A stretch of DNA of 64,000 nt from Desmodesmus armatus (taxonomy: Eukaryota > Chlorophyta > Chlorophyceae > Sphaeropleales > Scenedesmaceae), in contig VIIQ02000581.1 of the NCBI GenBank assembly GCA_007449985.2, positions 806,001-870,000 of the forward strand, written 5' to 3'. Positions 21,118 through 33,100 of the stretch are shown here, in pieces. Both the position numbers and the translations under genes were made by a program. Numbering within the stretch: the first letter of the stretch is position 1; every line of letters begins with the position of its first letter. The notes under the pieces were generated by a model that had not been told where the DNA came from, ran no database searches, and saw nothing but the letters and a program-made list of their open reading frames with translations.

Positions 21118-24100
21118 TCAGCCCCGGATATCCTTCTCGAACTTATCCAGCCGCTGCACCCGCTTGAAGTTCAGCAGCACAAACACGCCAAACACAGCGG
21201 ACAGTGCATAGCACAGCCCTGCAGGCCCCTCCAGGCCGCCATGCAGAGCCAGCTGGGTGCCCACATCCAACAGCCCCACTGCTGCTATGGTGTTGACGGT
21301 TGCCACCTGCATAACGCCTGCACGCCGGGCGGCACGCTCCCCTTCCAACACGCGGACCCTGCGGAGTTGCAGTGCATGAAACAAGGTGTCAGACGGTGTA
21401 ATAATAACACGGGAGGCGGTTGCGGTTGCGGCTGCTCATGTGGGCTCAAAATTGCACTGCACAGCTGACGTGACAGCCTGCAGGGTGATGGATCAAACAT
21501 GCTGTGCTTGCGATGTCAGCACACCTGAGTTTGAGGTTGCCTGTTTCCAGCTGTTCAAGGGTGTTATCGATGCGCCGCACACGCAGCGGCATTGCAGCAG
21601 CTGCTTGCGTCACCTGCAGCGCACAAACAGCACACCCGCAGACGTGTCAGTCCCCAACCAATACGTAGCCTGCACGTCTGCTGGCGGCAACGATTGCCTC
21701 ATGATCCCAGCTGCTGGAGGGCCAGGAAAAAGACCCTGAGTTGCCGGAGTCAACTCCATTGATTGCTATGTAGTCCAGGCCAGTTCGGCCTCAGGCCGCT
21801 TGTCAGCCGCCCCACATTCGTCACAGCGGCGCCTCACCTCCGTGGCCTGCTGCTGCAGCTGCTCAATGATGAAGCCCTGCTGCTGACCGTCCTGCAGCTG
21901 CAGCAGCTCCTGAGCATATGGCGTGGCAACCTCACTGAAGTTGTAGGAGGGGTTCAGCGTCTTGCCAATACCCTGCAGGTGCAAAAAAAACACGCAAGCA
22001 CATGGTAGGCAGATGTGACAGCATCATCATCATTACACATGTCTCTGGCCAGGTTCATTGCGCATGCAGCATGCTGCTAGCAGCAAATCGACCTTGGTGT
22101 TAGACAAGCAAGACACCACCAGGCGACCAGTGACCTAGGACACTAGATAGCCTGTGCCGGTTACGGCCACAATGCAGGCATACAAAGGGCAAAAGAAGCA
22201 GCAGCGCTGAAACGGGCTGCTGGAGACCACCCCACACATGCTGCTGTGTGCTTTCAAAACCAAACTATTGTAGTGGGATTCCCAAGGACCTGTAATCAGC
22301 AAGTCGCTTTGAGACAGCAACATAGAAAAAAACGCACCGCCCCCCCCCCCCAAGCACACATGCATCAGGCTCCCCACTTCTGTTGTGGTGAGTTGACAGG
22401 CTTGTGTAGGGCACTTTGGGCCTGCAGGTGAGTCCTTACAGAGATTGTAACCACAGCATGATATAATTGGCAGCAGGCACAGCAGTGCAGACACTGGGGC
22501 ACTGGGGCACACTGCCAAGCCATGATCGCCCTGAGGCTGCAATGCCAAACAGTTGCCTGTCGTTCAATGAGCCCAGTGGGCTCTCCACCCCTCACCTCTA
22601 GAGTGCTGAAGGCACGCAGCACAAAGGTGAAGGTGGCAGGGAACCTGAAGGGCTGGTCCAGGGCAATGGCAAACAAGTCCTCACCAATTGCCTGGTGCAG
22701 CAGGGGACAAGCAGCAACAGGATCAAAACAGTGTGTGAGTAAAGCAGAGGCACAGCTGTCAAGTGGTGCTGACGCGCCTGCAGGTTGCGTGAAATTCTTT
22801 GCACATACATGAGATGTGGCGCCATGGACCAGCGCTTGAGCTGTGGTCGGGCACATGCCTGCCGCAGAGGAGTGCCTCAGCAGCAGGAGACTAGCAAGGG
22901 GCACATCAACACAGTCGTTGCTGTTGCACACGAAGCTGACTACATAGTCCACACATATGGCTGCCAGCGGTCAGTCCAATACATGGCGCGCAAGCTTTGT
23001 GGTCGGGCCTGCAGTGCATCCCGCATGCATGATCAGATTGCACAGCACGGTATTGAAACAATGCGGCATCCTTGCCCCCCCCCCCATCAAAACTCACCCC
23101 AATTGTTTCCTGGCGCTCTGTTTGCCTCTTGATGTTCTCTATGAAGTAGTTGATGGCGCGGCGGATGGACAGCATGTCACCCTGCGGCTTGATCACACCA
23201 AGCTCCACCAGAGCCCTGATCACACTTGGACCATCCTGCCTGCACGTGTAAAGGGAGGGGGGCACTTTGTCACACCAGCTGGGATACCACAACCCAGGAC
23301 AACTGCTGTCCTTCTTACTGTGAATTTGTACCACAGTAAGAACAAAAAAAGTTGCCATGCCTGTAAGGCAGGACCACATGCATGAGGAACATTGGACGAG
23401 GGGGGGGGGCTCACACTGGGGCCGTCCTGCCTGTGGGAAACTCAGAGAGGGAAGGGTGATGCAGGAGGAAGTGTGGGCTCTCTTTACAAGGTATAGGGGA
23501 GGCAAGTAGCTTCCTGAGGAAGTGTGAGCCTTTGCGGCAAGTGGCGCTCCATGACGGGCTCACACATGCTAGTGGCCCTTGTTCGAGCGCAAGCAACATC
23601 AAGGAAAAAAAATTCCCAACGGACTAGCCCCATTGTTGCCAATGCACAACTTGCCGTCCGTTTCTGTCGTGCCTGTGCTGCGCATTCTGCAGGTTACCTC
23701 AGCAATCCTAAGGGCCGCAAATACCGCACATGCTGATGTCAGCCCTTCTCAACAAACCCGCAACCTGCCCACCTGTTGCACTATGGCCTGCATGCACTGT
23801 ACAGTTACTATGACCTGCTAGCGGCTAACAACAGTGATGGGAGCGGGGGGAAGCCTGGCTGCAGGGCTGGAACCTCTCAAAAGAGGCTAGGGTTCAGGCC
23901 CTGGCTGGTCAGGAGCCCCAGCATCAACTGCTGGAAAGTGAAGCCGGCACTCACTCTAGCTTCACGCTCCAACAGGTGCTGCTGCACCCCTGACCAGCTA
24001 CTCAGAGAAGCTCCAGCGGTGCAGCAGCCCACCCCTCCCCGCTTCTCCGATTTCCCCCAAGCCTAACAGGCCGGGACGGCAACTTGCCAAAAAGTCCCCT

Positions 24101-27100
24101 TACGAGTGAGCCAAAAGTATTTGCAAAGTGTAGGCCAGTGGTGGCAGTAGCAGCGTGTCCATGCTACCCTCTCCTCACTCCCGCAGCAGCAAACATACTC
24201 TCCATGCATTCTATGCATACACAGTACAGTACAGTGAAATACAGTACAGTAATGGGGGAACCCCAACTTTGGCACTAGCCAGCGAGCCAGGGGCTCATGG
24301 AGGTGCCCACAGGGCCTACTGACGTACCGCAATCTCTCAGGTCAGGTGTGAGGGTGATCGAAATCACCCGCCAAGCCAGCCGTCAACTCCAGTCGCACCG
24401 TTCCATCTCGCTGTATAGTCACAGGACACATATGCAAGGATTCTTATAAGCACACACCTGTAGATGCCATAGAACACGTCCAGCAGCCCCTCCCTCACGT
24501 TGGGCACTATCTGGCCCATCATGCCGAAGTCATAGAACAGCAGCACGGGTGAGCGCCCACTGGTAGGGTCCACCGCAACATTGCCAGGGTGGGGGTCGGC
24601 GTGGAAGAAGCCATGCCGGAGGATCTGCAACAGCAAGCAGCACAGCAACCATTGTTGGGGATCTTCGATGAACATCTAGCACTTCACAACATTACGGCCT
24701 GACATTTGGGCCAACTAAGCCATGCACACCTCAATGTTGGATAGCACTCCAAAACAACATGCAATCTTGCGCACCTACCAACCTCAACATAGACGCCCAA
24801 GCTAGGCGGCCAAAAGATCGGCCACAAAACCCGATACAAGGACAGGCACGAACCATGTGTGCTGTGCCCCCCACCTGCATCAAATACGCCTCAGTTGCCC
24901 GCTGTGCCACCAGGCCTGTGTCCACACCAGCAGCCTGCAGCCTGGCGGCATCGCTGATCTTCACACCTGCAAAGGCGTTGCCCACAACAATCAAAGGAGG
25001 TACACAAATCAAACACAAACTGGAAACACAGTGAACAGAAACTGAAGGGACAAGGGACTGAACAAAACCATCCGTTCAGAAGCTGAGCTGTGAGAAGACT
25101 GCTGCTACATGGCACCCTTGATTGACTGACGGCGATTGGTAGGCTATGGAGCCCCCCCCCTACGGTGCAACAGCTGCCTCAAGGTGCAGACACATGCAGA
25201 ACCAGCAGCAACCCGGTAAGCCAATACAGCAGCCCTGGACTGCAGCTTGGTGGTGCGCCCGACAGTGCATCAAGTGTGTTAGAGGAGGTGGCACACCTCA
25301 ACCCTAAACCCTAGTTGAGGGTAGGGAGGGGGGACCCTATGTTACAGAAGGTTGCGCACCTGGTAGGTATTCGAGCGTCAGCACGCGCGTTGAGGAGAAC
25401 TCCCAGTGCACAGTGGGGACACGGACCCAGGGCGTGTCGCGGAAGTTGCGCCGGAACCTGCACATGCAGCAGTTGGCGCCAACGCAATCAATACGGTTAC
25501 TGATATCATCCTGCACTCAGAATCACTGGCCGTCATCTTGCGACACTTGTATGCTGCAAGCAGCCCTGCAGAGCTGTTTGAACAGTGTGCGGCACACGCA
25601 TGCTGGGTTGTGGTACTAGGTGTGGGGCGTTGTAGAGGTGGACAACAGTGTGTGCCGTGCCAACTGCAACGGTAAGCTGCCTTGCAAGTGCTGCTAAATG
25701 TCCCCCTTGCAAGCCCATGATGTGCTGCGCAACAGGACACCTACCTGTCTGCATTGCGTCCCTCATTGATGTAGTCAATCTCGTCATACAGCACAGCAGC
25801 ACACTCCTGGTAGATACCCTGCGATCCAAACACACCAATGCCCAAAGTTAGGGCGTGTTTGGGCCCCAAACAGAGTGACACGATGACACACAGATATCTG
25901 GAGTGACCAAAACCAACAGGCAGGGGCCAAAGCCGCTGCTGCGATGTACACTCACGCCTGACTGCCCGCCAAGAAACAGTTGGTGCTCCAGCGCTGTAGG
26001 ACGCACCAAGGGCATACGCAGCAACTGGCATGCATTGGTGATGCATGGGTCTGGGGCGTGGGTATGGGACACGAGTAGCGCCCTAGTAGGGCCACTTGTT
26101 GTCACTGCACACAAGGGAACTCCTGCACAGCTGCTGCCCCCACCAAGTACGCTCAAGTACACAGGGCTAACCCTCTGCTAAAGCACCTGAAACATGTACT
26201 CAATGTAGTCAAGACCCCCTTCACCCACCTTGAAGTCCCTGTTCTCATCCCCCTTGTCCAGCTGCTCAGCCAGTATGCGCAGGTTGTTGAGGTCTATGTC
26301 AAACAGCTGCTTCAGGCCAGGCCGCTGCACCTTCACCACCACAGACTCGCCAGTGTGCAGCACAGCACGGTGCACCTGCAGGGGACAACACGGCATGATT
26401 ATGTGTCCCTTGCTGTCAGTCAACATGCCAACCCCGCTTGGCGGCTCCTGCTGTGACCACGGCTAGCTGGAATCCTCGCAGCAACAGCATATGCACTTTG
26501 AACATCCATCCTTGTGCCGTTGACATGACTCACGCGGGTGTCACCAAAATTGGTAGGCCCAAAACTCTACCTGTCATTGTTCAATGGAAACAACCATGAA
26601 AAAAACCGGCTCAGCACGGCACAGCTGTGTATCGAATGAGCTCCCTCCCCCCTCCTCCGAAGCAGCAGAAGCCTACCTGTCCCAGACTGGCTGCTGCAAT
26701 CGGCCGCGTGTCAAACGACCTGAACAGCTTGGACACTGGCTGGCCCAGGTCTGCTTCGATGATGGCAGCAGCCTTGTCAGCAGAGAAGGCAGGGACACGG
26801 TCCTGCAGCTTGCCAAGCTCCTCCACAAACTGCATGTCAGCACAGCAGAACAGCGCACTTGAAACACAAAGTGCTGCACATTTCACGTTGCATACTGTGC
26901 ACCGTACGGTGCAGCAAGAAGCTTGGGGGACATGCAGTGAGTGTTGGACATGCGACACTCATGCATATCTGGCGACATGGCATGCATGAAAAGGAATGGC
27001 CGTTACTACCCAACGATGATGGACAAGATGAGCAAGGGTGCACAACACACCAGTACCTGTCAACACAGCGCAACTGTGAAACTCAGCAACAACCTAAGTG

Positions 27101-29130
27101 AGAATGCTGTCAATGCTGCAGCTGTGACGATCCCCACCCCGTTGCCGTTGCCAGAATTTGTGCCCAATACCCTGAACTCTCACCTCAGCGGGGAACAGGT
27201 CTGACCGTGTGCTGCACAGCTGCCCGACTTTGCTGCAGGGCACACACAACAATGGCAGAACAAACGCTCACTACCGCAACAGTCTCCCAGCTGTACCGTC
27301 TTACACCGTCCTACACGCGGTACACCAAAGCCGCTCACGACTGCACGCGAGTCGTCAAGCCTACGCACAAGCTGCTGCCAAGCCTCGTTGCCTTGCATGA
27401 CGCTGCTAGACGGCCGCCCAAAGCCGTAATCACGTGAGCGCTCACAGCTGCCACACACACCACATACTTCCGTCATGAACGACTGCTGCACTCAGTGCCA
27501 CAGCTGACCCACATGCTTCCCTGCCCCCCAGCTGGTCAACCCTATGTGCCTCCTTGCTCACATGAAGGTGGGTCCCAGGTTGAGGATGGACTCCAGTAGA
27601 TACTTGGCGAGGCCCCTTGCACGCTCACTGCGCTTGGCATCTGAGCACAACAACCAAAAGAGCGAGGCAGCCAGTCAGCACAAGACGGCAGGTCACACAT
27701 GGCTATGAGGTGGTCACACAATGACTGGGCCACTCGTCACTGCACAACTGGGTTTGGGGGTTCCTGCCTGGGCGTCACATGCATGCAGCCGTGCCTCATT
27801 TCGATCTGGCCTTGCGGCACGTGGCTACCTGATTAGCTGGGAGCACTGTGTCACTCATATGTACCCCCCACCAGTTTGTCACCAGAAGGATTGCCTAGCC
27901 CCAGCTCATGATTGCAAGTGAACTAACCAGGACGTAGGTTTGCAAAGTATGTTCGTGCATCACTTCCTGTCATGCAGTCCACTGCAACTGCTTGGGTACA
28001 GGACCATCCATGCCTTGTTTCCTTGCCTGTGAAACCGCCGGCATAGCTCCACTTTTGGTCCAGCAGCCACAGCTGCGACCTGAACGTGCCAAAGAACAGC
28101 CAAGTATCAATGTTTCTTTGCGTGACATTGTAGCTGTCCTGAGCCCACTTGAAGTCGACATCTGTGGGGAAGTCACTGTCCTGCAGGGCACAAAGGAAAG
28201 CACCAACAGGTGGCAGGACCTCAGCACGATGACAGCATCATCGTACGTACTTGGCCAACCAATCCTGCTGCCAATGGAAGCCAGTCCTGCTGCTGCTGGA
28301 GATGCTACTGCCGGTGAGCACACTGCTGCTGCTCCGTTAGCCTGCCAACACAGCCTGTCAGACCACCAGCCATCAGCAAATCATAACCCCAACATTACAG
28401 CCGCTGCACATCCCTGGTCAGCACATGCATCAGCATGCAAGGGAACTGTGCCAGCTGGGTGGTGTCAACAAGCCCCCTGAACCACCAAGGCACGATTGGT
28501 GCCGTCTGCTGAATGGGATATACTGCAGTGAGGGGGCCAAGCCCACCCCAGCGGCACTAGCTGGCGCTGGGCTCAGGCTCAAAGCCGTCTGCATCTGTAC
28601 ATGTAACCCAGTTACCCTCAGGCCTACAAGCGAATCTATATATAAAACACTCTAGCCGGCTGCTGCTTGTGGTTCGAAGCACTCACCCTCATGTCCGCCA
28701 CGACAATTTCTGCCAGCTGCTCCCTTGACTGCAGTGCAGTCGAGGCTCCAGCAGCTGCTGTCTGCACCGCTGTGAGTGTGCTGACATTCCTGCGAGCCAG
28801 CACCAGCCCAGTACCCGGCCTGCTGCTGCCTGCTCCGTTGGTGCTGCTGCCAGCGCTGCTGGAGGGGGTGCTGGCTGTTCCGTTGCTCATTCGCCGCTCT
28901 TCCATGCTGCTTAGAGGGCTGGTGACAGGGCTGGTGAGGGTAGTGCTGGGCTCACCCAGGGGCCGCATCACGACTGGCTTGGACTTGCTGGAGGTGGCAG
29001 GTGGCTTGGACGGCACTGTCAACAGCAGGCGGGGTGGACGATTGGGTGGATGATTGGGTGCCAGGCGTTGTGCATGCTTCTTGCTCAATGCTGTGTGCAA
29101 CTGAGCAAGGGAGCTGGATGCTTGATGCAT
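21118..29130 (-). CDS. ABC1K (AarF/UbiB-like) atypical kinase, ABC1K7/ABC1K8 type, probably chloroplast
   Basis: Fifteen exons in one unbroken frame (2,202 nt, about 733 residues): 29130-28687, 28180-28027, 27640-27562, 27232-27184, 26829-26677, 26375-26187, 25818-25745, 25457-25360, 24966-24875, 24624-24458, 23239-23098, 22691-22596, 21972-21838, 21613-21525, 21358-21118. The first exon is Ser/Thr/Pro/Arg-rich like a transit peptide. Diagnostic ABC1 motifs follow in order: GPTFIKVGQL, KLQDRVPAFS, the Ala-rich loop PIAAASLGQVHRAVLH, the lysine of VVVKVQRPG, EIDYINEGRNADRFRRNF, FFHADPHPGN, FYDFGMMG and FRFPATFTFVLRAFSTLEGI. Two hydrophobic helices sit at the C-terminus. Plant relatives (OSA1, SIA1) act at chloroplast envelope or thylakoid membranes in iron and oxidative-stress balance. 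The second intron begins with GC instead of GT. The exon ending at 26187 might instead stop near 26239. Confidence 0.93.
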
Positions 29131-30176
29131 AGTCTGAAGTAAGCTGATGTGTCTATGGCACGTTGCAGCTTGGCGGCAGGCAGGGGCCCTGGGGGCATGC
29201 AGGCTCCACAAGGTGTGGTGACCACTCACTCTGCAAAGCCGCTGTGGGCATGAGCCCGCGCCTCTGCAGCCCATGTGCATGCATATTCACGGCTTTTCTG
29301 TGGTGGCTGAGGCCGTGACGCTGCGGCAAGATGTGTTGGACGCTCCTCAGGTGCAGCAGCAGGTGCGATGGGTGCACCCAATGTTCTACTACAGCACGTC
29401 CAGGATTCTACGTGGCTTCTACGTTGGAATGCCTGTCGTACAGACGCTCTGATAATGTTGTGGGTATGGCGGTTGTGAGCTGTGGCACAGCCAGTTCAGG
29501 TTCTTTGCAAAGCTTCAGACTTTGCTCTCTATCTGTTGATCCTGTGGTTGCTTAACAAAACAAGTTCATCAATGGTGGTCACGTAGCAGATCTGGTGACC
29601 TCAGAATGGTGAGCACACCCTTGAGCACCATGACCAGGCTGGCACAGCAAACATGCATACAACACAAGAGGCTGACCACCAACTGGTTCCCGTCACGACT
29701 TTTGACTTTTGACGCTGCATTGCAGTGTCGTTGAGGTGCCGCAAGCCTGCAAGGCACACCATGCTTCACGTGTAGCATGGAACCATGAACCCATGAACAT
29801 GTGATATGCGATCCACAGCTAGATAGCGAATGTCGATACCGGGGCTCCTTGAAGCTGGATATCGTTGCTGAATTCAGGGTGAGCTTGTGACATGGCAGCT
29901 GTGAACGGCCGCTACGTAGTTCAGCGGCGTCAATCAATTCGTGAGTGCAGAGTGAGCGGCGTCAATCAAGTTTCCTGCCTTCACCTTCTTCTTTCTGTGG
30001 CTCTGATCTGCATTCACGGACCATTTGCTCTGCATCAACCGAAAGTGCTCAGCCAAGGTGCAACACTGACTCAAGGTGCCTCAGTCGGTGCTGGCCTAGA
30101 GACAATATAAGCTAGTTACATGCATGAAGTGTCTGTTACGTGCTAAGAGACAGCAAGGGGCTTGGCATGTTTCTCC
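29131..30176. other. Divergent intergenic region
   Basis: About 1 kb between the start of the ABC1K gene (-) and the receptor kinase (+), so it should hold both promoters. I see no further gene. A short inverted motif, GGCGTCAATCAA, occurs twice near 29925 and 29958. Confidence 0.5.
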
Positions 30177-33100
30177 ATGCTGCTCTCCCACAGCAGCAGC
30201 AGCAGACCATGCCCGAGGCTGATTCTATGCCTAGTCCTATGGTCCTGCCTCCGTCCTCTGGTGGCCCTCAGCGTCAGCGATGTAGAGAGTTTACGGGCAG
30301 CCCTGCTCGACAGCAGCACCAGCAGCATCAGCCTGCAGGGGCCTGTTGTGCTGGACGTCGCCAGCTTTGCCCCGATCACCTTGGACCGGGCGCTCAGCAT
30401 TACAGCAGCAACCTCAGCAGCTTATCTGGACTTCGGCAGCAATCAGCTGCCGCTGATCAGCATACAGCCCGGTGGGAACCTGACCTTACTGGGTCTGCAG
30501 CTGGCGAACATCCACCCGCTGCTGCCTCTGCCATTGTCAGAGGCGAGCAGTTTGATGCCCATCGCATCTATTAACACCAGCAGCAGCTCAGCACACCTCG
30601 TTGTATCACGGTGTGTGCTGCTGGTGAACGGGCCTCCCAGCAACTTGACGGACACCCTGCCATTTTGGGCTGCACACCAGCAGGCAGATGGTTTGCAGCC
30701 CCTCCGACCCCCAGCACTGTCAGCATCAGCATCAACGCAGCCTAATCCTGCAGGACAGTTTGTTTCCTTCATAAGCTCCAGCAGGACAGCATCCCGCAGG
30801 GGCAGCAGTGATGTACAGATAACAGACACCGCAGTGGTTTTCGACCCTTCTGGCTGTGTCACCCAGGGCTGCAGCTCCTGGCATGGGACAGCTCCTCTTT
30901 GTCCCAAGCCCTCCAATCAGCGCAATCCAGCAGCAGCAGCGGCAGCAGCGGTGCGACACCAAAGGTGCTGCTGCTGGCCGACACCATCCTCAGTCCCTCA
31001 GGCTGGTCTTGGACCAATCCAGCCAACAGCAGCACCCCAACTGTACATATCAGCAGCTGCAGCAGCACCACCTCCCCTACCGTCCTGGACCTCAACTACT
31101 TGCCGGGTGTGTTTCTCCTGCAGCCAGGGGCAACACTGACTTTCAGCAGCGGGCTTGCGCTGCTGCATGCAGCAGCTGTGTCGCAGGTGTACCACAGCAA
31201 TCAGTCGCCGCCACTCAGCTGGCCCTACAGCAACAGGAGCAGCTCAGCCCTCACGCTGTTGACACTGGGCTCTGTTGATGTGTCCCGAGGCGGCCGGCTG
31301 GTTCTGCAGGATGTCGTGGTGGGGGTGCCGGACGCTGCTGCTGCACAGGCAGCTTTCAAGCAGGTCACAGGCGCCGGCGGTAGCAAGCCGTCCCTGCAGT
31401 TGGCAGCAGCTGGCACAGGTTTTGCTGTGACGGCTTGGAACACCTCTCTGGCGGGGTGGAGCTTGGGAGGCACCAGTGCGCAGCTGCCGGCCGCTGACGG
31501 TAAGAAACTGTGGTTGCATCCACGCTGTGGTCCTCGCTTTGTCTCAGTTGTATGCGGCACCGCCAGGAGCCTTGCATGCTTCGCTTGCAAGGCTTTCTTG
31601 CCTGCTGATGCTGAAGGCTGCTGTGCTTCTGATCCTGCTGTGTCCTGTCATGCGCAGGTGCCAGGCTGGTCATGCAGGACGTCAGCGTTCAGCAGCAGGA
31701 GCCTTTGCTCTGTGGGCAGCAAGGCGGCAGCAGCACAGGCGCCATGGCAGTGTCAACTGAGGCCCAGCTGCTGGCAGCACTGACTGGCGCTGACACCAGC
31801 ATGGTGTTGGTGACTGCCAACATCACGCTGCGCAGGTCCAGCTGGCAGGTATTATCATGCAGGGTCATAGTTTTGGTGAACTATAAACCAGCAGTTGCAG
31901 TCGCCAGGCGTAAAGCATGCATGGCTTGTCCGCAGACCTGTGCACACCTGCTTCACTGCACACGCAGCGCAGAATTGCTTGCATGATACAAGAGCTGAGG
32001 AAAGGAGCTCTTCACGCTGCTATGCACTGCCGGGACTGTGCATGAACACAAGCATACCACAGCGTTGCAATCAACAGAGTGGTCTGTTGCTTCCTGCGTG
32101 TGCCTGCAGGGTCTGCAAAACCTGAGGATCAGTCGGCCAGTGCTGGTTGTTCACGGATGCAGTGACAGTGATGGGCAGCTGGTTGCTATAGACTTTTCGG
32201 AGTTGCAGGTGAGGGAACTTGGTCCATCACAGTTCCACAGCTGTACAGCTGTACAGTACAAAATGCAGTTGGCATGCCTGTTACCAGTCATATCAGCGGC
32301 TCAGTAGCGACCACATGCACTGCCTGTGCCGCGTATGCTCAATGCAAGTGAACATGCATGTATTGTGCCAGGTGTGCAGAGCTGCTTCCACCGCTGGTTG
32401 GGGTGGAGTGATGCCGGCTTCCGCCGCTGTCACCCCAACAAATGCTGCTGACTCTGCATGGGGATGATGCAAGTCACACTATCCAACTTTGTGTCATACT
32501 GGTGCCATGCCCGCTATGCTAGGTGATGCCATCCCAGCCCATGTTTGTCGTCAGCAGTCAGCTGCAGTTTTCTGGTGACCTTGCCTTGCTGGGTATCCCT
32601 GACCATCCAGATGCTGCTGGCAGCTGGGTGCTGCTGCCTCTCTTTCAGCTGGTTGGGCCTGGCAGCATAGTGTTTCAGGTATGGACTGTCAAACAGCCTC
32701 ACAGCCACCTGAACAGCTCGTCCTGTGCTGACAGTTCTTCCATTAGCCGGCCTGCACCTGTGTGGCATAGAAAGGTGGGATGCGTGATTATGTGTGAGCA
32801 TGGTTTTTAGGCTGGCCGCTTGTACAGGATGGCTCCGAGAGCGATAGCTGGCCAGGAGCTTTTGCTGATTTTTCTATCTCTGCACCCGCAGGGTGTGCAG
32901 CTGGAAGGCTACAGTCAGCCCAGGCTGCAGGAGCTGGGCAGCCCTTCTGCTGCAGGCAGATCCCCTGTGGTTCAGCTACGCAGCAATGCTGCACTGGCCC
33001 ACCTCTTGACTCTGCCCAGGTGCGCAATGGGCACTTCAGGCGTCTTGATTTGCCTCTGACACTGCATTGGCTGTGCTGGCTGTTGGTGGTTGACAGTGTG

